A program made the position numbers and the translations under genes. The notes under the pieces were generated by a model, which was not told the DNA's origin, did not search any database, and worked only from the letters and a program-made list of their open reading frames with translations. A stretch of 51,762 nucleotides of DNA. Origin: Oscillospiraceae bacterium. Lineage in GTDB: Bacteria; Bacillota; Clostridia; Oscillospirales; Ruminococcaceae. The stretch spans positions 1-51,762 of the forward strand of contig JAFTQJ010000030.1 of assembly GCA_017462785.1 (NCBI GenBank). Reading direction: 5' to 3'. Below are positions 46,523-51,762 of the stretch, in pieces. Position 1 is the first letter of the stretch, and each line of letters starts with the position of its first letter.

Positions 46523-48109
46523 TCATATCCTTTCAAACTCCGTAATATAGTGGCTTCCCCTGCCGGAGGTTCTGTATTTCAGCCTGACAGCAGGGATATA
46601 CCTGAGCTTTACTTCCAGAATATGCCCATAATGCACTGTGATACGCTCTGTAACTTCACCGCAGATATGCTCGTCGGGCGTTTCAAAATCAAGCATTTTC
46701 TTCACACATTCAATGCACTTCTCCATCTTCCGTGCCTGATAGTGAAGCTCCGTCTGCAATTGCTGATGTGCATCAATTTTTCGCTGTATTTCTGTGATCT
46801 GCTCATCATACAGAGCGTTCTGCCGTTTGTAGTCGGCTTCTGAAACGATACCCTCAAGGAATCTGTCAAGTAAGGTCTGCTTCTTCCCCTCCATCCTTCT
46901 GACATCCACCGCAAGAGCTGCTGCATCCACCTGCGGAATCGTATGTAACACAGCATCTATCTCCGTTTTCATTTCCTCGATCAGCTCTTTACGGCTGATC
47001 TGCATCAGACGCAGGACATACCCCACACTTTCAAGCAGTACCTGTTCATTGACTGACTGATTCACGCAGCCGACCTCTACGCCATGAATATTCTGCTTCT
47101 TCGTGCCGTACTTTGCCATCGCTGCACATCGCCATGCCTTGTAGGTAATACCCCCCGACAGCTTTTTGGTGCGGCTCACAAAGCGTTCACCGCACTCACC
47201 GCAGACGATCCTGCCGCTGCACCAGTACCGGCAGCTATGTCTAGACCTCTGCTCGTCCGTCAAGGTTCTGCCTGCAAGAATTGCTTGTGCCCTGTTCCAC
47301 AGATCACGGTCTATGATCGGCTCGTGATGGTCTTTGAGATAGACCTTTTCCTCTGCACCACGGTTATACTTCCTGCTGTGTGTCAGATAATCCGGTGTGT
47401 AGGTCTTTTTCTGGCAGAGATCGCCCACATATTTCTCATTCCGCAGTACCCTGAGAATGACGGTATTGCTCCACTCCTTGACACGGCAGGGACGGATCCC
47501 TGCTTCCAGAAGCTCTCTGGCAATGACATGTGTGCCCTTGTTCTCGTTGACATACTTGTGAAAGATGAGCCTGACGATCTCTGCACCCTCCGGATTGATC
47601 GCCATCCTGCCGCCCTGCACATCATACCCCAGCAGACTTCTGCCGAATACCACGCCCTGTTCCATACGCCGTTTCTGCCCCCATTTGACACGCTCCGAGG
47701 TCTTGCGGCTTTCCTCCTGTGCCATACTTGCCATGATCGTGAGCCGCAGTTCGCCGTCCGGCTCAAGGGTATTGATGTTGTCGTTGATGAACAATACCCC
47801 GACTCCCATTCCTCTCAGCTGTCTTGTATAGGAAAGCGTATCCACAGTATTACGGGCGAATCTGCTCACTTCTTTTGTGATGATCAGCTGTATTTTTCCA
47901 GCTTCTGCATCGTCCATCATACGCTGAAAGCCTTCACGGTGTCTGGTGGAAGTACCGCTGACACCTTCGTCATAGTATACCTCCACCAGATCCCAATCCT
48001 CGGCTTTTTCAATGTACTCAGCAAAATATTGCTTCTGACTTTCCAGAGAGCCAAGCTGCTCCTCCGTATCCGTGGATACCCGGCAATAAGCGGCGACCTT
48101 TACTGACAT
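46523..48109 (-). CDS. large serine recombinase
   Basis: Site-specific DNA integrase/excisionase of the phage/ICE type. 528 residues: resolvase catalytic domain with the nucleophile Ser12 in AAYCRVSTDTEEQ, the ITKEVSRFARNTVD segment, and the Arg-rich strand SMAQEESRKTSERVKWG. Then a recombinase domain, a zinc ribbon (CSGRIVCGECGERF), and a C-terminal coiled coil (VRRMEGKKQTLLDRFLEG). Length is within the usual range and the frame is open, so it may be active. No other transposition genes adjoin, so this may be the remnant of a mobile element. It overlaps an 82-residue upstream gene by 10 bp. Confidence 0.93.
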   Translation of the reverse strand: MSVKVAAYCRVSTDTEEQLGSLESQKQYFAEYIEKAEDWDLVEVYYDEGVSGTSTRHREGFQRMMDDAEAGKIQLIITKEVSRFARNTVDTLSYTRQLRGMGVGVLFINDNINTLEPDGELRLTIMASMAQEESRKTSERVKWGQKRRMEQGVVFGRSLLGYDVQGGRMAINPEGAEIVRLIFHKYVNENKGTHVIARELLEAGIRPCRVKEWSNTVILRVLRNEKYVGDLCQKKTYTPDYLTHSRKYNRGAEEKVYLKDHHEPIIDRDLWNRAQAILAGRTLTDEQRSRHSCRYWCSGRIVCGECGERFVSRTKKLSGGITYKAWRCAAMAKYGTKKQNIHGVEVGCVNQSVNEQVLLESVGYVLRLMQISRKELIEEMKTEIDAVLHTIPQVDAAALAVDVRRMEGKKQTLLDRFLEGIVSEADYKRQNALYDEQITEIQRKIDAHQQLQTELHYQARKMEKCIECVKKMLDFETPDEHICGEVTERITVHYGHILEVKLRYIPAVRLKYRTSGRGSHYITEFERI

Positions 48110-48348
48110 GACTTTCCGCCCCTCTGCATCTGCATGAGCTGCATCAGGGCATGATTGCTGATCATACCCTGATTTCGCAGGCTCTTGTAGATACCGATTT
48201 TAAGACTCTGTCTGAATGCTGCCGTACTCTGCACCTGTGCAGCATTGTCTTTGTTTGTCTGCTTCAAGCGATCAACTCCAATCGCTAAATGATATGTAAC
48301 GGAAAGCGGCATCTTGCCTGTCCTTGCTGGAATTGCTGTGTTCATCAT
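48100..48348 (-). CDS. small recombinase-associated protein (SHOCT-like C-terminus)
   Basis: 82 residues. The last third (GIYKSLRNQGMISNHALMQL) has the short-helix pattern of SHOCT-type tails. Small genes of this kind often lie directly before serine recombinases in Clostridial mobile elements; here it overlaps the recombinase start by 10 bp, implying coupled translation. The ribosome site is weak, and the alternative ATG pair at the start is not resolved. A role in controlling or assisting the recombinase is only an inference. Confidence 0.65.
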   Translation of the reverse strand: MMNTAIPARTGKMPLSVTYHLAIGVDRLKQTNKDNAAQVQSTAAFRQSLKIGIYKSLRNQGMISNHALMQLMQMQRGGKSCQ

Positions 48349-48403
48349 TCATGCAGCAGACTCTTTTCAGAGGGGATTTAATCTGCCGCACCGAACAATC
48401 CTA

Positions 48404-48432
48404 TTGCAAACAGCACGGAGGTATGGTATAAT
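48404..48432 (+). promoter_or_regulatory. promoter of the lipoprotein operon
   Basis: -35 TTGCAA at 48404-48409, 17-base spacer, -10 TATAAT at 48427-48432 with extended TGG. Leader of about 95 nt to the lipoprotein start. Confidence 0.75.
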
Positions 48433-48465
48433 CATAATAGAAAATCCCCCAGAAAGGATGATATT

Positions 48466-48492
48466 ATGAAAATACGGATGATCCGTCTATGA
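48466..48492 (+). CDS. possible 8-residue leader peptide
   Basis: ATG to TGA encoding MKIRMIRL, preceded by a good AAAGGATG site and located between the promoter and the lipoprotein gene. It could be a leader peptide or chance. Codon content (two Arg, two Ile) does not point to a known attenuator. Confidence 0.25.
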   Translation: MKIRMIRL

Positions 48493-48535
48493 TTGAAATG
48501 CAAAACAGCCTGCCGCAGCAGGAAGGAGATCGAAA

Positions 48536-50434
48536 ATGAGAAAATCAGTATTATTGAGTGTGGTTCTGGCAGCTTTTTCTATAGTTACAGGTTGTCAGGC
48601 GAATGAAACGAACAGTCAGCCTGAAAATAACAGTACGACAACTGAAACTGTTACAGAATCAAGCACAGTGGCAGCAACTTCGGTTGATGCTCACTCTGTT
48701 TATGACAGCTATCTTTTTGACACATTGCTTCAGACATATGGTCTTTCAGCCTCTGCCGCAGAAAATGATACACCTGATCATTTCAATCTACCGCACAGTG
48801 AGCTGTTAGGAATTGTCAGTGCGGTGGTCTGCGATTTTGGGGATGACGGTGCATCTGAACTGCTTGTTCTAACTCGTGAAAGTTCCGGAGAATATTGCTG
48901 CAATTGCTATTTAACGCTGTATGCATACGAACAGGGTGCGGTGGTCAGAAAGGACAGAATTCTGCTTGACGAATATGTGATCACCTCCGGCGGAGAGCAT
49001 GGGGACAGATTTGAACTCGGTATTTATGGGGATACGATAGTCCAATCTCTTGAAACCCGAAGATATGCGTCCTATGGTCCCGATGCACTGTGCAACGAAT
49101 ATACATTCATTGAGGTGGCGGACAGCACGTTTTCCAAGCTTGTTTTAAAAACGAACGCATTACAGGTGGAAAACAAGAATTATGGAGAAATGCTCTATCA
49201 TTGCGAGGAGCTTTGCAGAAACAGTATGTATGGCGGCTGCACCGATTATCCTGATCAGAATGATATTGAAAAAGCCGATGCCTGTATCCGTGATCTGCTG
49301 TCACAAAAGCATTTCAATTGCTTTGGCGGCATACAGCTGCATGATGGTCAGGCGATCGAACTCACCTTCACCCAAGAACCCGATGTGAAGATCTGTGATT
49401 ATGACAGATATGCAGGCTTTACCACAACGGACCATACAGGATTTCACAAGAAAGCTCTTGCCGCAGGCTATCTGCCGGAACTTCCTGAGATGACGGAGGC
49501 TGCGGTGACTTCTTCTGAAAGCAGTACGGCTGTAAGTTATTCTTATGAAACATATTCTGCTGAAATGAACATGTGTAAGAAAAAAGGCGAGATCAGCGGT
49601 GTCAATGTGGGAGGCTATATCGCTGTATTCAATGAACAGATCGGGGACTATTCCTATACGGGAACGACATTGGAGAACCAGCAGCAGATCGTCGCAGTCC
49701 GCAGTTATCGATATAAAGACCGTACATGGTATGACTTGTACGATATTGACTACAATGTGTATTACGGCTGGGTGGACGAGCAATACATTGCATTTTATGA
49801 TGAATCCGTACAGACTACGGTATCCGAGCAGACGACAACAACTGCAACAGAAACAACGGTTACGACCACGGAATGTACAACAACAGAGCCGATCGCTGCA
49901 AGCTGGCAGGATGCGTACCGCATTGCACTGGGCAATATCAGAAATTCAGACAGCTATGAGCCTGATTATATGTGGGATCTTGCAGATCTTGATGGCGATA
50001 CTGTTCCCGAACTGCTGATATCAAGTGGGTTTGATCGCACTGACAAGGTAAGTATATACTATTATGATGGCGAACAGGCTGTTCTGCTGGATGCAAACGG
50101 CGATGGAAAGAATGATCAATTCGGTGAAGGCGGTTATATGGGACTTGATGAAAGATTGACGATCGAAAGCGGTTACCACCATGATAATGGCGTATTCTCC
50201 TATACTTACTATCGTTACCATTCTGATCATACGGTTGAACGACTGAAGTATTTTTATACGAATGAGGTGTTCGCAAAAAAGAATGGGCTTGCACCGGACT
50301 ATAAAATAGACGGAGAATATGTAACCCCCGATTATTTCTATGATATTTTCCATCAGATGCATCCCGAAAATTACACAGGTTTCACTTCTGTAGGACGCAA
50401 ATATAGCTTTGACGACGATTCCGCACTGGAATAA
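48536..50434 (+). CDS. secreted lipoprotein with FG-GAP-like loops and SH3-like module
   Basis: 632 residues. A lipobox VTGCQ (Cys20) marks membrane anchoring. Asp-rich calcium-type loops appear early (VVCDFGDDGASELLVL) and late (DLADLDGDTVPELLI, LLDANGDGKNDQFG). A middle region (about 350-425, VGGYIAVF ... WYDLYDIDYNVYYGWVDEQY) resembles a bacterial SH3-like domain. A Thr-rich linker (TTTTATETTVTTTECTTT) of the kind found between cellulosomal modules precedes the last domain. No enzyme motif found. Base use looks richer in A and T than in the housekeeping half, possibly foreign. Function unknown. Confidence 0.8.
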   Translation: MRKSVLLSVVLAAFSIVTGCQANETNSQPENNSTTTETVTESSTVAATSVDAHSVYDSYLFDTLLQTYGLSASAAENDTPDHFNLPHSELLGIVSAVVCDFGDDGASELLVLTRESSGEYCCNCYLTLYAYEQGAVVRKDRILLDEYVITSGGEHGDRFELGIYGDTIVQSLETRRYASYGPDALCNEYTFIEVADSTFSKLVLKTNALQVENKNYGEMLYHCEELCRNSMYGGCTDYPDQNDIEKADACIRDLLSQKHFNCFGGIQLHDGQAIELTFTQEPDVKICDYDRYAGFTTTDHTGFHKKALAAGYLPELPEMTEAAVTSSESSTAVSYSYETYSAEMNMCKKKGEISGVNVGGYIAVFNEQIGDYSYTGTTLENQQQIVAVRSYRYKDRTWYDLYDIDYNVYYGWVDEQYIAFYDESVQTTVSEQTTTTATETTVTTTECTTTEPIAASWQDAYRIALGNIRNSDSYEPDYMWDLADLDGDTVPELLISSGFDRTDKVSIYYYDGEQAVLLDANGDGKNDQFGEGGYMGLDERLTIESGYHHDNGVFSYTYYRYHSDHTVERLKYFYTNEVFAKKNGLAPDYKIDGEYVTPDYFYDIFHQMHPENYTGFTSVGRKYSFDDDSALE

Positions 50435-50454
50435 AAAGAACGAAAGGATACACT

Positions 50455-50847
50455 ATGACGAAACGAAAATGGATTCCTGCATTGATTGCGTTGTGCATGG
50501 GTTTTTCAAGCACGGCAATCTCATTGCCAACGATGCACAATGCGATGATTGCTCAAGCCGCTTCCGGAGAATGGTACGATTGCTTCTTCTTTACAGTCAA
50601 AGACGGGGAAGCCACAATTGAAAGCTGCAGCGGAGTCGGCAGCGATCTTGTCATTCCTTCAAAAATCCGAAACTATCCCGTAACAGGAATCGGTGGATTC
50701 AATGATGCGGTTGCACTCCAGAAATGGCTGCTTGCTGTGCCGGATACAAAGCTTGCAAACTGGGAGGCTGCTGATCTTTGCAAAGATGACGGACTGGATG
50801 CATTTGATCTTTCGATGATGAAGCATGAGCTTCTGAAAATCAACTGA
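50455..50847 (+). CDS. secreted protein joining a short LRR-like start to an incomplete dockerin
   Basis: 130 residues: signal peptide (about 1-36), a fragment resembling the first repeat of BspA-type leucine-rich proteins (ESCSGVGSDLVIPSKIRNYP), then abruptly the helix and second half of a dockerin (NDAVALQKWLLAV ... DGLDAFDLSMMKHELL). The first calcium loop of the dockerin (GDVNGDG-type) is absent at the junction. This looks like an in-frame internal deletion of a larger LRR-dockerin protein. It may be non-functional, or a minimal scaffoldin binder. 20 bp after the lipoprotein gene. Confidence 0.75.
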   Translation: MTKRKWIPALIALCMGFSSTAISLPTMHNAMIAQAASGEWYDCFFFTVKDGEATIESCSGVGSDLVIPSKIRNYPVTGIGGFNDAVALQKWLLAVPDTKLANWEAADLCKDDGLDAFDLSMMKHELLKIN

Positions 50848-50905
50848 TCGTGAGAATAACCCTCCGATGAACGGAAATACTAATCCCGAAAAGGAGGTTG
50901 ATTCT

Positions 50906-51574
50906 ATGTTCAAACACGAAAAAATGCTGTTCCATCCGGTAGCGGTCGAGAAGCCGAATCCGCAGTATGCCGCACTTCTGCAGGAGCAGCTCGGCGGAGC
51001 AAACGGAGAGCTGAAAGCCGCTATGCAGTATATGTCCCAGAGTTTCCGCATCAAGGATCCTGAAATCAAGGACTTATTCCTTGATATCGCCGCTGAAGAG
51101 CTTGGTCATATGGAGATGATCGCCCAGACCATCAGCCTGCTCAACGGTCATGATGTCGATGCTGCCGCAGTACCGGCGGGCGAAATCCAGACACATGTGC
51201 TGATGGGACTGAATCCCGGTCTGATCAATGCTTCCGGCTATTCATGGACGGGTGATTATGTCAGTGTGACAGGCGATCTCTGTGCCGATCTGCTTTCCAA
51301 TATCGCATCCGAGCAGAGAGCGAAGGTGGTGTATGAGTACCTCTATCGTCAGATCAAGGATAAGAAGGTGCGGGAAACCATTGACTTCCTGCTGAATCGT
51401 GAGGAAGCACACAATGCCATGTTCCGTGAAGCATTCAACAAGGTGCAGAACAGCGGCTCCAACCGTGATTTCGGCACGACAAGGGCGGCAAAGATGTATT
51501 TCAGCATGTCCGAGCCATCGCCTGCGGATACAACATTCCCGAAAACAGATGTCAGACCGCCGTCATTCAGCTGA
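50906..51574 (+). CDS. manganese-catalase / CotJC-family protein
   Basis: 222 residues of the ferritin-like dimanganese fold. Metal-binding residues visible: Glu35 in GGANGELKAAMQYM, Glu65 and His68 in AAEELGHME, then Glu in ASEQRAK and EEAH near residue 170. Expected to disproportionate hydrogen peroxide, either as cytoplasmic catalase or as a spore-coat component. The start follows AAGGAGG. It is a full-length relative of the truncated cotJC at 38221. No cotJA/B accompany it here. Confidence 0.9.
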   Translation: MFKHEKMLFHPVAVEKPNPQYAALLQEQLGGANGELKAAMQYMSQSFRIKDPEIKDLFLDIAAEELGHMEMIAQTISLLNGHDVDAAAVPAGEIQTHVLMGLNPGLINASGYSWTGDYVSVTGDLCADLLSNIASEQRAKVVYEYLYRQIKDKKVRETIDFLLNREEAHNAMFREAFNKVQNSGSNRDFGTTRAAKMYFSMSEPSPADTTFPKTDVRPPSFS

Positions 51575-51592
51575 GGCGGAGCATATCAAAAC

Positions 51593-51620
51593 GAGAGCTT
51601 GCCCGATGCGGCAAGCTCTC
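51593..51620. terminator. hairpin after the catalase gene
   Basis: Perfect stem GAGAGCTTGCC / GGCAAGCTCTC with a 6-base loop. No T run follows; repeat copy D begins 4 bp later, as repeat A follows a terminator at 36014-36048. Confidence 0.55.
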
Positions 51621-51624
51621 AGTC

Positions 51625-51762
51625 TGTCGAAAAACTTCAACAGGTTCAAAGGGCTTTACCCTTTGGCGGGTGGAGGGTACGCAGTACCCTCGCAATATAG
51701 CCCCTCCCCTCGGGGAGGGGTTGGGGTGGGGGCAGTTACAGGATGCCCAACCCTAAGAAAAA
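51625..51762. repeat. interspersed palindromic repeat, copy D (reaches window end)
   Basis: 138 bp nearly identical to copy A, including all three hairpins and the GTGGGGGCAGTTACAGGATG tail. It may continue beyond the window. Confidence 0.9.

Overview
The window looks like a chromosome segment of a cellulosome-producing Ruminococcus (Bacillota, Clostridia), closest in character to R. champanellensis or R. flavefaciens. This is an inference from content: a dockerin-bearing GH48 cellulase, GH5 glucanase, PL11 pectin lyase and C1 cysteine peptidase, Gram-positive genes such as rnmV and recD2, relic spore-coat cotJ genes, and many promoters with a consensus-like -35, a 17-base spacer and often an extended TGG-TATAAT -10. 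No 16S gene lies inside the window, so the species cannot be fixed.

Layout. (1) 1-650 holds no gene. It carries two tandem perfect promoters firing left and a leader motif typical of Clostridial rRNA operons, so an rRNA operon probably starts just off the left edge. (2) 0.77-2.5 kb: a phosphohexomutase facing right. (3) 2.5-12.5 kb: a leftward operon from its own promoter, alaS - HIT - phosphoribosyltransferase - comEC - holA - rnmV - MBOAT - DHHW protein. The last two look like a cell-surface O-acetylation pair, but both lack their hallmark histidines. (4) 12.6-14.8 kb: leftward dtd and a class B penicillin-binding protein, separated by a 143-bp near-perfect palindrome. (5) 15.0-15.7 kb: maf, convergent with (6) a leftward operon, PHP histidinol-phosphatase - Lrp regulator - aminotransferase - ispE - dockerin cysteine peptidase - mraY (15.7-22.5 kb). 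(7) 22.6-28.0 kb: a rightward operon, small membrane protein - recD2 - comF - mreB - a ComEA-like protein with three helix-hairpin-helix units.

(8) 28.1-30.9 kb: the GH48 exocellulase gene, leftward, behind a perfect promoter and a 156-nt structured leader. (9) 31.3-36.0 kb: a rightward Gld-type ABC exporter cluster of four genes. (10) 36.2-37.4 kb: an SLC13/ArsB-like permease. (11) 37.7-38.4 kb: cotJA, cotJB and a cotJC cut to 70 codons. (12) 38.5-46.4 kb, the plant-fibre locus: dockerin GH5, cytoplasmic GH43, a divergently transcribed LacI-sensor/GGDEF-like/AraC regulator, and a PL11 rhamnogalacturonan lyase with an N-terminal dockerin. (13) 46.5-48.4 kb: a large serine recombinase with a small overlapping partner gene. 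(14) 48.5-51.6 kb: a lipoprotein, a dockerin protein with an apparent internal deletion, and a full-length manganese-catalase-family protein. An interspersed palindromic repeat family occurs four times (36.05, 37.57, 43.64 and 51.63 kb), always in the accessory right-hand part.

Functionally, the left half is housekeeping (translation, replication and repair, envelope growth, DNA uptake). The right half is fibre degradation: cellulose (GH48, GH5), hemicellulose or arabinan side chains (GH43) and pectin (PL11), attached through several unlike dockerins. Repeats, truncated genes and a recombinase there indicate rearrangement. The best candidates for something undescribed are the histidine-less MBOAT/DHHW pair, the triple-HhH ComEA-like protein, the structured GH48 leader, the hybrid regulator and the repeat family.
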